Assembly (NCBI GenBank): GCA_030549495.1
Contig: JAUIRK010001052.1
Span: 2,046,001 to 2,110,000 of the forward strand
DNA: 64,000 nt
Direction of reading: 5' to 3'
Source of the DNA: Nectonema munidae
Lineage: Eukaryota; Nematomorpha; Nectonematoida; Nectonematidae
In this document: positions 1 to 11,280 of the stretch, one piece after another
Numbering within the stretch: the first letter of the stretch is position 1
Layout of the letters: each line of letters begins with the position of its first letter
The notes under the pieces: model-generated
Database searches by the model: none
Seen by the model: the letters and a program-made list of their open reading frames with translations, nothing else
Told to the model about the DNA's origin: nothing
Position numbers and translations under genes: made by a program

Positions 1-789
1 TATCAAAGCTAAGTTCTTTCAAAAAGCAAAATTTCCTTGTTAAAATGTTTTTATTGTTATTTTTGTAAAAATATAAAATCAAAATTTTTCTTAACATTAT
101 AATTTTAATAATTTTAATAATATCAGATAAGGTCAATTTTGATATATTTTTATAATGACAAATAAAATTGGCCACTAAATATTATTTACTATTAATGTTC
201 AAGTTAAGTAATAAATTGCTTTCATTAAATTCGTTTTCAATCCGATCGAATCTAATTTTTTAACAAATCGAATCTTCAAGTTAATAACTTATTCTTTAGC
301 TCACGTAATGCCTCCTTATGATATGTTTTAATTGAATGTTTTTGATATAATTTTTGATAGAATTAGATGGTGTTAATAATTTTAGTGTACAATTTTTTGA
401 AATACTAATTAATATAATTTAATTCAATTAAAATATTTTTGTTCATTCTTTTTCAAAGTATATCAATATTTTCTAAGTTTAGAGTTGCAATTATTTTATT
501 TAAAAAAAAATTGTCAGTATTGTGAAACGCCAAGAAGTATTGTGAATGCCATGTACTATGGGTAATGTAAAGCTAAAATCTGCTGTCTTAAATTATTATT
601 ATTGAAATAAGCTAAAACAATTTTTATTGTCGTTATCATATAGTCAAAGGGTATTCGATTTGCGAAAGTAGGAAATAATTTCCATTCTAAATATGATTCT
701 ACAACTAATCATCATATTTTATATAATGTTAATGATACTTTGCCATATATCCACACAATAATTAAATGGTGATTGTTTATTGGTTTTAG
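1..789. other. AT-rich non-coding DNA upstream of the DM13 exons
   Basis: No open frame, structured repeat or RNA gene was recognised. The stretch ends in a splice acceptor (TTGGTTTTAG at 780-789), so its last part is presumably intron of the DM13 gene. Confidence 0.5.
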
Positions 790-1104
790 TGAAGCTCATA
801 GCTGTCAACGAAACCGTGTCGTTTGTGCAAAAACATAACGCATATCCTATAACAGGAAAAGTTACAAGAACAGCTTCAGATCAATTCACTTTACATGACT
901 TCAATTATAATGGAGGAGGTCCAGGTAAAGATATGTAGCTTATTGGTATTTAAGGCTTTGAAAGCATTTTTCAATATTTCAGATGTTTATTTGATGGTTG
1001 GAAGTGGAGCTGCTCCAAGCAGAGATGGGAAAAAACTCGACTACTTTCCAAAGTTTTATAAATTTATTTGTTTAAGCAACGTTAGAGCGTTAATCAAAGG
1101 ATAA
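790..1104 (+). CDS. Partial gene for a DM13-domain protein (two exons)
   Basis: Two exons, 790-924 and 983 to about 1044, are separated by a 58-bp GT-AG intron (925-982: GTAAAG ... TTTCAG) and join in phase through a split GAT codon. The joined translation has a DM13-like core: residues resembling GKVTRTASDQFTLHDFNY, then an NGGGPDVYLMVGSG block and a SRDGKKLDY block. DM13 domains occur in Skeletor-like and DOMON-containing extracellular or matrix proteins and have a redox-type fold; its function here is inferred from the family only. The usual C-terminal third (a TLTLP-type strand and the FDIxWFSVW-type end) is not seen before the frame stops at 1102-1104, so either another exon follows after an unrecognised donor or the gene is decayed. 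The exon starts in mid-domain, so earlier exons with the start codon lie outside the window or were missed. Confidence 0.6.
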
Positions 1105-1654
1105 ACTGCGTTTGTTCCTGCGCGCAATGCTTTTTGCAATGCGTTTTTCGCTCATGGAAGGGATATTTGTGGCTATAGAGAAAATTAATTTCCTTCACTT
1201 CAAAGCAGGAACCGCTCAATATAAAATTTTACAATTGACATCCTTATGCCTTTTGGACTAAGAGTTTACAATTCCTATGAATGAAACAACTAAATTCTTA
1301 TTATTTGACCAAAAGTATATATGCAAAAAATAAAAAAATCATTAGCCACCCTCTTTATTGTTTATTATTTAAACAGAAAATAATTTTTAATTTCCTCCAA
1401 ATTACAATCTCAAAGTAGGTTGATTAACACCTTAGATATCATTTGTATAAAACCCATTTTAATTCAAGCCCTACATAAAACCCAATTTCATCTCAAGCTG
1501 AAGGAAAAGGTAAAATCATAAAATAATATCATTTAATTAACAATTTCAATTTTTTTATTATTTTAGTCTAAAAAGTCTGAAAATTTTCAAAAACACATTA
1601 ATTTTTTTATCATTTATTTAAAAATGTGTTTCTAAAATTTGGCATCTTTTCTCC
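1105..1654. other. Non-coding AT-rich stretch
   Basis: No supported gene, terminal inverted repeat or tandem repeat seen. It could contain the remainder of the DM13 gene, but no DM13 C-terminal motif was found in either strand. Confidence 0.4.
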
Positions 1655-2480
1655 TAAACAAGATCAATATCAAACGACAAATCCTGAGTTGCAGCCAGTT
1701 TGAGGATGTCATTTGGGTGTTTATGTGAGTCTTGAGAGCATCTTTGTATTATTGATGCTCATAAGAGAGAAAACTTATCATAAAGGAGGCAATTTCCCAA
1801 AGGCAACAATTTTTGCAGCAAAAGCTGTGAATTTTGAAAGCAGTGCAAGAGATACTTCATGTTAATAGAAAGTATGATTTCAAGTCTATGTCACACTTTA
1901 AGTATATTATTTCAAAATGGATCTTGACGTGCAGATCGGATACGTTGATAGTAAATTGCGAACAAAAAACTGTGAAATGTCTTTCAAGTTCAGAATTAAC
2001 CTAAAATCTCTGCTCAAACTCTCTTGGCAATCCAGTGATCTTGCCTTTTTACTGAATGATGTCAACATTATCTGCCATCGCAACCACTGCTTTCAGATAA
2101 TGAAAAAGAGAAGGGTAACCTGAAAGTTGTGTCTTCCATAAAGTCAGCTTTTACTTAAAACTGTGCGTATGCTTTCAAAATACTGTGTGTTACCTCATAG
2201 TTACCTTTGGTTCCGATTATATTCAACTTTTCTGTAATATCCGCGAAAAATCCAAAATTCTACAGCCATTCTGGTGATACTGGTTGCACTTTATCTATAT
2301 GAGTGTTCAATTTCTTTTCGTAAATTTAAGAAGCTCGTCGACACAGCACCTCATCTTAACCAGCTTATCTTGACGTTGTATGTCAAGGCATAGGTAAAGC
2401 CCATCGCTGACATAATTTCTAACTGATGCTGATTCAGACAGAAGTCGCACATCTGTCCCGTCATAAAAAATTCTATCTCT
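1655..2480 (-). pseudogene. Decayed hAT transposase (BED-finger / FAM200-SCAND3-like), C-terminal part
   Basis: On the minus strand about 1.75-1.65 kb encodes a hAT C-terminal dimerisation segment: a SRLTHKHPNDILKLAATQD block followed by LSFDIDLV, the position where BED-type hAT proteins have SRLTDEHL...LRIATT...PDIDALV. Upstream (to about 2.48 kb) are scrambled frames compatible with the LNLxLQGxD region of the same family. No frame is open for more than a few tens of codons, so several stops and shifts are present. hAT transposases cut and paste DNA flanked by 8-bp duplications; this copy cannot do so. No BED finger or terminal repeats could be assigned. The plus-strand open frame 1917-2123 is its shadow. 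Confidence 0.55.
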
Positions 2481-2709
2481 ATTTTCCTAGCAGTTGTTTA
2501 GTAAGAAGTCAGTTAGTTTGTAAGTTTGATTAGTTTGTCAATTAAAAAATTGACAACTACATAATTTCTAACTGACATAATTTCTAACTGATGCTGATTC
2601 AGACAGAAGTCGCACATCTGTCCCGTCATAAAAAATTCTATCTCTATTTTCCAAGCAGTTGTTTAGTAAGAAGTCAGTTAGTTTGTAAGTTTGATTAGTT
2701 TGTCAATTA
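2408..2709. repeat. Tandem duplication of a ~137-bp segment
   Basis: The segment beginning TGACATAATTTCTAACTGAT at 2408 recurs almost unchanged at about 2573 (offset about 165 bp), including the CAGACAGAAGTCGCACATCT stretch. The two copies differ at only one or two visible positions, so the duplication is much younger than the hAT remnant it overlaps. Confidence 0.8.
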
Positions 2710-3235
2710 GTCGATAGTTAGAGATTATAGGCGTTAGTTAGTTAGTGAGGTTATTTAGTGAGTTTTTAGGGTTGGGAAGTAAGTTTTCTAGTTTTTAGCT
2801 TTCAGAGTCATTTAAGCGTACTAAGACCCTTTGCAGAGTGACACTTTGCCTCATTAAATTAAATGTTGTATTATTTAGGCATATAAGCTTAGAATTGTAG
2901 GAAAATTTATAAATAAAAATATTTTAAAACAAATAATAAAAACTAAACTAATATAAAAATCATTTTTTTATTTTTTTTCCTAATGATAAAAAGTTATAAT
3001 ATTTTTATAACTCTAAATTTATAACAATTTTTTTATGATAATTATAAAGCTCAATTTATTTAAAAAAAATAGCTTTTTATTTTTAGTGAGATCGTTTATT
3101 TGTTGGCTAATTCGTTAGTTTTTTTAGCTATAAACTTATATATTTAGTTAGTACCTTAGTTAGACTTAACAACTTAGTTAATAAAATAGATTTTACATAG
3201 TTAGTTTTAAAGATATTAGATAAGACTTAGGTTAT
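2670..3235. repeat. TTAGTTAG-rich degenerate simple repeat
   Basis: Repeated TTAGTTAG, TAGTTAGT and AGTTAGTTT words separated by AT-rich filler, e.g. around 2735-2760 and 3100-3200. Similar words recur near 15850 and 16110. It looks like a decayed minisatellite. It is not a TTAGG telomeric tract. Confidence 0.4.
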
Positions 3236-4425
3236 ATAAATTTAGTCATATGTCATTTTTACATATAGAGTTATCGATCAATAGTGTCACTCTTGCAATA
3301 CATATACTTGAATATAAAAATACTGATAAACAGCCCATGATTTGTTGGCGATTCTTTTAGGGACTGCATGCCTCCAATGCCTGCAAAAATTTATTTATTT
3401 TTTCCAACGTGCCAGTATTTTCTTAAACATGAGGACTACCATATTTAATCAAAGAAGAAGTCTATAATTAAATTTGTCATTTTTATTAGCAAAAATTTCA
3501 AGAAAATTAGCATCCTTTTATTAAATCAATGAGATTTCTGTTGCTTTAAACATTGAGATAACTCGTTCATTGATGTCTCATATTTGGATAATTTGAAATT
3601 CATCACTAATATCATCTGTAAGTTTGTTTATTTTTTTTTATTAATTTGATAGAATTCAAATTGGAAATAGGTAGCCGCCACAAGCGTAAGATTATACAGA
3701 AAACTTAAAATTATTTGGTGAGAATTCGCACTTTACAATTTGATTTTCATAGATAAAAGCATGATTTTTATCTACATTGGTTTTCGTTTACACAACGGGT
3801 GAAAAACTTTTTCGTGAAAGGATGGCATCTTAAAAATCATCCATAAAAGGGCGCATGGCCAAGTAAAAAGGGCATTATTTAAAATAGGCAAGACAAGTTA
3901 TAAAGGAACAAACGAGATGTTATGTGAAATTGTAAAGTTAAATTTCGAGGTTTTTTAATTGATTTAAAGACTTTTAAGCAACTATTTTTTTCTTTAAAAT
4001 TTTAATTTTAAAGGTAAATCTATTTTAACACATTTTTAGGAAAATGTAATCTTAAGAAATATTGATAAGATTAAAATTAATTATGCATCTAAAATGATAA
4101 TTATAAATCAAAAGTAACTTCCTTCTTCAAAAATTAAAATACACTCAACTGAAAAAATGAAACAGGAGAAAAACAGGGGCCCATTTTGGTGAACGTAGTT
4201 TGAACCAATCAGTGATAGTGTAGTATAAATATTTAAAATGTTTCAGCCGATCAAAATGTTTTGCATCAATGATAGTAAACTAACGGTGAATGAGTATTAA
4301 AAACTTTAGAGGGCCGCATGCTGCCCAGACTAGTAGTTTGTCCGCATCTGGTTTACATTTTATTTCTCCGAGTGTTTTACTCGAGGTTATAAACTTACTA
4401 AAGTCAGAGTTAATGTAAGCTGATG
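3236..4425. other. Unassigned AT-rich DNA with possible transposon debris
   Basis: No coding or structured feature is supported. A GC-richer island near 4310-4350 (GGGCCGCATGCTGCCC) resembles the ends of some hAT non-autonomous elements but has no partner terminus in view. Confidence 0.3.
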
Positions 4426-5010
4426 GGTTCCCGGTCAAAACATCCGAAACCAAAAAGTCCGAAAATCAAATAGTTGGAAAACCAAAATGTCTGAAAATCA
4501 AAAAAAAAATTGCAAATTTATTTCATGATATATATTGCATTATGTTACCAAATATATATACATATAATGTTTATTTTTATTTGTAGTATATGAATTTATG
4601 AATTCATTCTTATTGCGTATCAATTATTATTATCTATACTTATTTTATTAACAAATCTTAATCAACTTTTTCATAGTAAAAAAGCTCGTACTTAAAGACT
4701 TAAACAGGTTTTGTTTTAAAAAGTTTAAAATTTATTTAATCAGTGCCATTCTTATTTTTGTTCCTTTAAGCTTCGTGTGTTTAATAAAAATTTTAATTGA
4801 AAAAACAAAAAAAATTGTTAAAAAAATCTATTAAAAACTGGTATAGTTATTTTCGTTTCTCGTTAGTATTATTATATTTTGAAACCGCCATGTATAATCA
4901 GAATGGCTAGAAAAAAACTAAAAATTCTTTTTTTGGTTTTCTGACGTTTTGACCACGCACTAGCTAACTGTTTCGGACGTTTTGGTTTTCTGACGTTTTG
5001 ACCAGGCACC
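4426..5010. mobile_element. MITE family 1, copy 1 (GGTTCC..GTCAAAAC ends)
   Basis: The left end GGTTCCCGGTCAAAACATCC is mirrored by the right end ending in GTTTTGACCAGGCACC. Both ends carry several copies of a CCGAAA/ TTTCGG and CCAAAA / TTTTGG word, giving fold-back ends. The right end is internally duplicated (a second ...GACCACGCACTAGCT at about 4950). The interior matches copy 2 (19246-19533) in opposite orientation, including an ACAAAAAAAATTGTTAAAAA block and CCATGTATAAT. Flanks AGCTGATG and AGCTGACT agree at 6 of 8 positions, which may be a target duplication. No transposase is encoded. Confidence 0.75.
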
Positions 5011-6002
5011 AGCTGACTCGGTATTAAGTGTTAGAAGGGTTAACTTGATACACAATATTAAGTTTAATATTTAAGCAATTTCAAATATTATTAAACATAT
5101 TCGATATGTCATTTAATTTCTCTCAAATTTACGATTTAATTTTATTAACTAAAATATATTTTTTACTAAATTTAATATTAATGGAAAGACCTTTCAAAAC
5201 TGGTCTAGACAGAGCGTTTTAATGTTACATATGGTGCTTGACCCCAAATAACCTAGTCAAACTCCAAAAAAAATGAAGCCCTAGTTAAAGAGAAAAATAG
5301 CTAAAAATATAGTTTATTAACTTTTTTAACCATAGAATAAAGAAAACATACAGGAGTATATTCATTCATACATTGAGAAAATAAGTGGTGGCGTTTATAC
5401 AGAGTACCAGTTTAAAACATTTATATAAGGAACTTCTATTTCACAATTCATACACATCGCCACCGTACCTATCTAAAAGAGAAACTTAAAAAAGACCGTG
5501 GGTAGAGAAGGTATGATGATGGAAGAAGGAGTATTACATTTCCATTTAGATCTTCTCTCTGCCCCAAATTCTGAAATAACAAATGTAATTTTTAGACCTA
5601 AATTCTTAGACTTCACTTTTTGAAAAAGATATTTGACAAGTATAGAAAGCTAACTTTCTTCAGTTTTCATCAAAACATAGATTACATTTTGATTTACTGT
5701 GGATTGTTAAAACTAAGATTTTTCATTTCAAAATGCTTTGAATTAAAAGAGAAAATAAAGTTTGAAAAATAAGTTTTTTATTTTGACATAAAATTTTAAT
5801 TTTTTTATCATGAAAAATTTCATTTTGCCACCACTCACCTCTCAATATTTTTCTTAAAATTTCCTCTGTTCTTTCATTTTTCTCTCTCTATCTACGTGAT
5901 TACTAAATTCTATTGAAAAGTAAACAAACACTTTTATATTGAGTATATGCATATTAAAAGATATGAATTGATTTATTAATGTTTAAAAAATTTTGTTTTT
6001 AG
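5011..6002. other. Intergenic or intronic DNA, no assigned feature
   Basis: AT-rich with short pyrimidine tracts. It ends in a good splice acceptor (TTTTGTTTTTAG, to 6002) that introduces the candidate exon downstream. Confidence 0.35.
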
Positions 6003-6093
6003 GGGAACTCAATTTTTCCAATTTAAAAAAAGTTACAAGGATGACAGTATAAAGACGATGAAGTGGATTTCAATATACTGCTACCAGTACAGA
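6003..6093 (+). CDS. Candidate isolated internal exon, product unknown
   Basis: A strong acceptor (AAATTTTGTTTTTAG) and a consensus donor (AGA|GTAAGT) bound a 91-bp segment with one frame open for 30 codons, reading GTQFFQFKKSYKDDSIKTMK and then WISIYCYQYR. No family is recognised. The splice signals are better than expected by chance, but there is no conservation evidence and no confirmed partner exon. The exon candidate at 8101 could follow in phase 0, which would give a short ENFADIVFS tail and stop. Treat as a hypothesis. Confidence 0.25.
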
Positions 6094-6924
6094 GTAAGTT
6101 ATGTCTAAAATTCCTTTTTGCCACTGTAATGAAAAACCTAATTTACTTGTATATAAAGAAAAGGTACGTACCCGATAAATAGCTCGACAGAAATGATAGT
6201 TTTGTGCATTTTGACTCACTTCATACACATAGAAATTACAGAAGTAAACAATACTAATACTATATATGGTTTGATGATAGATCGGATGATTGATTACAGG
6301 AGTAAGACTTACTATCAAAATAGTGTAGGTAGAGTACTAGTCAAGTTAGTAAAGAACATTCTGAAAAAACGACCTAATTAACAACTTTAGAAGATTAAGT
6401 TTGGTAAGATGTTTATTTTAGGAAGTTTTAGCTCATTTTGTTATACGTGTATTGTATTGTGATACCACAAAAGAGTGACACTTACTAAGCTAAGAGAATT
6501 GGATCAAATACTACGACGTTTAATTATATATATATAGGAAGGTAAAATGCGAGTAAAATTGAAATTACATTAGAAAGAGATATTAAAGAAGGAAGATGGA
6601 AAAAAGCGAGTTGCAGGCACATATATGTGGCATTAAAAAATTCGTAATCTTTTACCGAGAGTTAAAACAATCTTAGAAGAAGAAAAGATGAGTTTTGGGA
6701 GATTTATTTCCATCGCTTCACATTTCTTATGACCTAACTATTATATTTCTTATGAAAAGATTCATCATTGAAAAAGTTTTTCTATGTATAACTCTTGTCA
6801 TATTGATAAATGCATTTTATTTAACTATTGAAATTACATGTTCCAAATATTTTTACAAAAATTCAGGAAAAATATAAAAAATGGTAAAAAGAAGTATAGA
6901 AATCTCCATCCAAGGAAGCATAAT
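6094..6924. other. No recognised feature
   Basis: Several short open frames (e.g. 6193-6381, 6695-6877) show no domain, signal or splice context and are consistent with chance in AT-rich DNA. Confidence 0.4.
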
Positions 6925-7022
6925 CTGTAACTAAAGGGATTGGAATGTCACGATACAGAATCGAATCCAGGCAGTATTCACACAGTATCAATACCAAAAG
7001 TTTCCATCACTAGGCCGTTTGC
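6925..7022 (-). repeat. tRNA-derived SINE fragment
   Basis: Reading the minus strand, GGCCTAGTGATGG near 7018 resembles an RNA polymerase III A box, and GGATTCGATTC about 45 bp later resembles a B box. Spacing matches tRNA-derived SINE heads. It is not a tRNA gene: no cloverleaf or anticodon stem could be folded by eye. Confidence 0.5.
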
Positions 7023-8100
7023 CGAATAAAACTTGCAAAGTCAAGAGAGTGTGCAAATCATTTTTCAACACTAAAAAACTTGACACAAAAGTAAATTTTA
7101 CATGGTTGTATTTTAAAACAAAGTTCACAAAGCACTACTATACACCTCAAGCAATTCCTTCTGAAGTTTTTATTTTATAAAAATCGCTACTATAACTAAA
7201 AGCACTAAAACTTTTATAAGGACCCCTTAAAAAATTCGTATCGAGAAAGACGGACCTAATATAATAAGCGCATAACATAATGCACGTAAAACGAAGGGAA
7301 GCAAAAATAGTGGCACTTTTAAAGCAAGAGATATTATGACAATGCTTGGCAAAACAAGTTAAAGATCGGTGGCAAAATTATTTCCAATCCAACGGATATT
7401 GGAAAGCCCCTCCTCACCAAGAAGGCGAATTAAGGAATTTATTCCATAAAAACTACTCTAAATTTCGTTGAGAAATTTGATTATAAAATTTCTGTCCCCG
7501 CCCTTTAAAAATTTTTCTAGTAAGGTGATCAAAAATTTATCTAAATAATTATAAAATTAGACTTACATTTAAAATTTTTTAATTTACATTTAAATATAAA
7601 AATTTACTTTAAAAAAAAATTTTAACAATGATACATTTCATTCATAAATTGGATTTTTTCTGTACTTTGCAAGAAATTTTTGAATTTTAAAAATTCCTTG
7701 ATATTTCTTCGTTTGTCAGAAAATTTTGCGATTAATGTAAAAAGAATATATTCTAAGAAATTGTTTTCAACCATTTCAACCAAGGTTTTAATCGTCTTCT
7801 TCTTTTTTCAATCAATTTTTTTTCTGAATAAATGTGTTTTATTCGCTTTGCATTTTAAATATTATTTTCACGCCATTTTTCTTAATGAATAAAATCTTAC
7901 CTTCTCCTTTATTTTGTATCGAATGAAAAATTTGATTTCAAAATGGGTTTTTAGGTAGGAAATATCTTGAGCAAGCTCTAGTATATAATTTGGTTTGAAA
8001 CTTCTATATATAGCAATGCTGATTATCGCTTGCGTACAAAGTGTTATGGATAAAAAATATTTAATTTAAATCGTTATTCAACTTATTTATTTGTTTTTAG
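7023..8100. other. No recognised gene; AT-rich
   Basis: No supported coding region. A pyrimidine tract and TTTGTTTTTAG at the end form a plausible acceptor for the next entry. Confidence 0.35.
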
Positions 8101-8155
8101 GAAAATTTTGCAGATATTGTCTTCTCATAACGATCTTGCACAGCTCGCCTTCTAA
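8101..8155 (+). CDS. Candidate terminal exon, product unknown
   Basis: After the acceptor at 8099-8100 one frame reads KILQILSSHNDLAQLAF and stops at 8153-8155; a second frame (phase 0) stops after nine codons. No family is recognised. No good AATAAA signal lies just downstream. Supported only by the acceptor and a plausible amino-acid sequence. Confidence 0.15.
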
Positions 8156-8396
8156 TCTCCAGATGATTTCTTAATCCTACATTTTTTTCTTCTGTTTATA
8201 AATATGTAATGCACACTTATCGAAAGTTTTGTAATTATAAGAATAAAATATTTATTTATTTTATGTTTTGTGGAAATAAAGACGAGAAAGTGTTGCAAAA
8301 AAGATATTTTTATCAACAATCTAATAAACTACTGTTTTGGTATACTATGTTTTTTGTATCCTTACAAAATGTAAAAATACAAGCGTTACCAAATCA

Positions 8397-9035
8397 CCCT
8401 ATAAGGTGACTTCAACGTTGGCTTTTGCTGCTTATAAAAACTTGAAAATATCAAAAAAACTATCTTATTTTTTATGCCTCCTATTAATTGAAATTATTCT
8501 GAGAACAGAAGGTTCCATTTTAAAATAGTGAAAATTGCTTTATTAGTTTATTTTGTTTCCTTTCTCTCTTATGTTAATTATGTAGCAAATTTTTCAATTT
8601 TGAGTAAAAGGTAAGGTAAAGGTAGGTTGTGTTTTCATTGACAAGGCACTGATGTACCGCTTATGTCAAACTATGAACAAATTTGTATCGATGAGAAATC
8701 GAACCCAGAGGCTTCCATGCTGAGTCCATCATCTCAACCAACCTGTCATGCCACTCATAGAGTTGTAGTGTGTACGTTAAATTAGTTTTCAAAAAACTTA
8801 AATTATGCTGTAAAAATATTTATTTTTGTTGAAGCTCTATAACTTTTTTTCTTAAAAGTTATTATAAAAGGCAAATCATTGCAACATGTTAAAAGTTATT
8901 TTTCTTTTTGTAGATTTTCGTAGCTTGCACCAATTTAACTTTTTAACTTTTTGAATGATGCTGAGAAAAATGAAGTAATGCAATCTTAATTTATTGTTTG
9001 CATAATTTTATCTTTATTTTATACCCTTTTTTGAG
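8397..9035 (+). repeat. Composite interspersed repeat, copy A
   Basis: This segment recurs inverted at about 13.8-14.5 kb (copy B) and 51.3-52.1 kb (copy C). Shared landmarks include the TTTGCTGCTTATAAAAACTTG start, AAGAGAGAAAGGAAACAAA (minus strand), a SINE body at about 8600-8760 and the AATGATGCTGAGAAAAATGA end. Copies B and C continue into a hAT-like sequence that is not present next to copy A. Confidence 0.8.
8600..8760 (-). repeat. tRNA-derived SINE, copy 1
   Basis: On the minus strand an A box (TGGCATGACAGG, about 8753-8742) and a B box-like GGGTTCGATTT (about 8706) are followed by a conserved body containing TTTGTTCATAGTTTGACATA and ACAAGGCAC-type words. The same head and body occur at 51776-51900; diverged bodies occur near 23610 and 34480. 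Non-coding, dependent on a LINE for movement. Confidence 0.65.
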
Positions 9036-9482
9036 AGACTAACTAACTTACACTTTTTCTTATACATTAAAAAGAATGAAAAATTCTAATATCAAGTTTT
9101 CTAACTTTAGTTCTTTTTTACATTTTTGATAGAAATTACCTCAGAAAAGTTATGTAATTTGGATATTTTTTTAATTTTTTTTTCTCAATAAAACATTTTC
9201 ATTTTTTAGGAAGAAATAGAACAACTGAAAATTAATGAATGATTTTTTTCATTCAATAAAATGTTAATTGATATCTTTACCCCTTTTCAACACATACTTT
9301 GGAAATGGTGCGCATCTATTTGAAGTGAGAAAGAAGGAACTATTTATAAGTCCTCATTCATTGTTGACGGCAAGGGTTAAAGTTTACATTAAGCTTAATT
9401 AAGAATGAAATAGAATAGACAAGAGAGGAGTAGGAATTCAGAAAAATTTGTCGTCCTTTTTGGAAGACGCCCCTGGCCAAAA
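9036..9482. other. No recognised feature
   Basis: AT-rich DNA between the composite repeat and the satellite array; no coding or repeat structure seen. Confidence 0.4.
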
Positions 9483-10660
9483 TGGTGTACAGAAATAAAA
9501 TAAACATAGTCGATTTAGTATAAAAACAGATATTTTATTTAAAAGAGATATTTTATTTTTTTGAAAATATTTTTGAAGACGGTATCTAGAAGTAAACCGC
9601 ACATTTGATTGAAGCTTTCAGATATTTTATAACCATAAATGACAATTCTGAGTCCAAAAATGAAACCAGCATCTTCCATTTGTCATAAAAACAGATATTT
9701 TATTTAAATTTCAAAAATATTTCTGTAGACATTTGACGTGAATCGAACATTTGAATGTCACTTTGAGACATTTAAAAAATTTAAATGCAAAAACTGATTT
9801 CAAAAATAATACTATCTTGGTTGAATTAGTATAAAAACATATATTTCATGTAAAATTAGAGAGAATATTTTGGGATATAGTTTTCAGACATAAACCGCAA
9901 ATTTGATTGACACTAACAGTAAAACCTCTAAATGCGAAAACTGTGTTCAGAAATGAAATCATTATGATCTATTTGCTATAAAAACATATATTTCCAGTAA
10001 AATTTGAATCAATATTTGTGGAGATAGTTTTTTGACGTAAACTGCAAATTTGATTGACATGTAACGGATATTTTAAAACTTCTAAATGCAAAAACTGATT
10101 TCAGAAGTAAAACTAGCAGGGTTGATTTGTTATAAAACGTATATTTAATGTAAAATTGGAGAGAATATTTTTGGATAGTTTTTAGAAGGTAACCGCACAT
10201 TTGATTGACATTGACAGATATTTTAAGACCTCTAAATTTAAAAAATGAGTCCAGAAATGAAACCAGCATGGCCGATTTAGTGTAAAACATATATTTTATG
10301 TAAAATTTGAAGGAATGTTTTAGAGACAATTTTTAGAAGTAAACCGCAAATTTGATTAACGCTTATAGGTATTTTCAAATCCTAAATGTAAAAAATGAGT
10401 CCATAAATGAAACCAGCATGGCCAACTTAGTGTAAAACATATATTTTATGTAAAATTTGAAGGAATGTTTTTGGAGACAATTTTTAGAAGTAAACCGCAA
10501 ATTTGATCACTTATCGGTATTTTCAAATCCTAAACGTAAAAAATGAGTCCAGAAATGAAACCAACATGGCCGATTTAGTATAAAAACATATATTTTATGT
10601 AAAATTTTTAAGAAATATTTTATTAGATATATTTCTGATCAATCAAAATTTTGATTGACA
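9483..10660. repeat. Satellite array 1, ~150-bp unit, about eight degenerate units
   Basis: A unit of about 150 bp is repeated from about 9515 to 10640. Each unit contains TATAAAAACATATATTTTAT, a GTAAACCGCAAATTTGATTG motif about 80 bp later and TGAGTCCAGAAATGAAACCA before the next start. Units differ by substitutions and small indels; the last three are the most alike. The minus-strand open frame 10009-10329 runs through two units and is not a gene. The same unit forms arrays at 45.7 and 60.8 kb. Confidence 0.85.
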
Positions 10661-10808
10661 TTTTCTTAAAAGTAGCTAAGATTATTGAAAAAATTTTCTA
10701 AAAAAAAAAAAAAAAAAATTTTCTAAATTTGTTATGCGTTCAAAACTGTATATAATTTTAAATTTTCAAGGTAGTATATATTATATACTAGAAACATTGT
10801 AAACCTTA
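10661..10808. other. Array edge and AT-rich filler
   Basis: A last half unit (TTTTGATTGACATTTTC) fades into poly-A and AT-rich sequence before the MITE. Confidence 0.4.
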
Positions 10809-11257
10809 GAGGGGTCGGCACCTACGGCACGCGTGCCACACGTGGCACGCGAAGCAATTTTCAGTCCCACGCAAAAATTCTAAGGTTTACAATTAAAATT
10901 TTGCATTTACACATAAAGTAAAATAAATTTTTAAACAGTTTTTATAATAGATCTTAAAGGCAATCAAATGTGCTTTTAACAATGCGCAACCATTTTTATA
11001 TAGTATTGTGCCGATATTGAAGAGTTGGCTAAAGTTATCAAAGAGTCAAGCACTAATTACTTATATATTTTTTTTATTGCTAATTATAATTTTACTTATT
11101 ATTGAATACTTACGTAAATGTGTATATAAAAATTAAATAAATTATAAAACATTTATGTTAATTTTGGTTTGGATAAATATACATATGAGGTTGGCACTCG
11201 AGATGATTTGAGAATTGTTAAGTTGGCACGCCGTTAGCATAAGGTTGCCGACCCCAG
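10809..11257. mobile_element. Non-autonomous hAT-like element (MITE), 449 bp
   Basis: Ends GAGGGGTCGGCACC and GGTTGCCGACCCCAG are imperfect inverted repeats of the CAGGGGTCGGCAACC type common in hAT elements. Both ends have inner GGCACGC words (GCCACACGTGGCACGC on the left, TTGGCACGCC on the right), so the end regions are far more GC-rich than the AT-rich middle. No clear 8-bp duplication is seen and no protein is encoded. Confidence 0.65.
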
Positions 11258-11280
11258 GTACATAATATAGACCCTAAGTT

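Noticed and set aside
2670-3235. Telomeric repeat tract
   Set aside because: The words are TTAGTTAG in irregular spacing, not tandem TTAGG.
9483-10660. CRISPR-like array
   Set aside because: Units are ~150 bp, tandem without unique spacers, in eukaryotic DNA; this is satellite.
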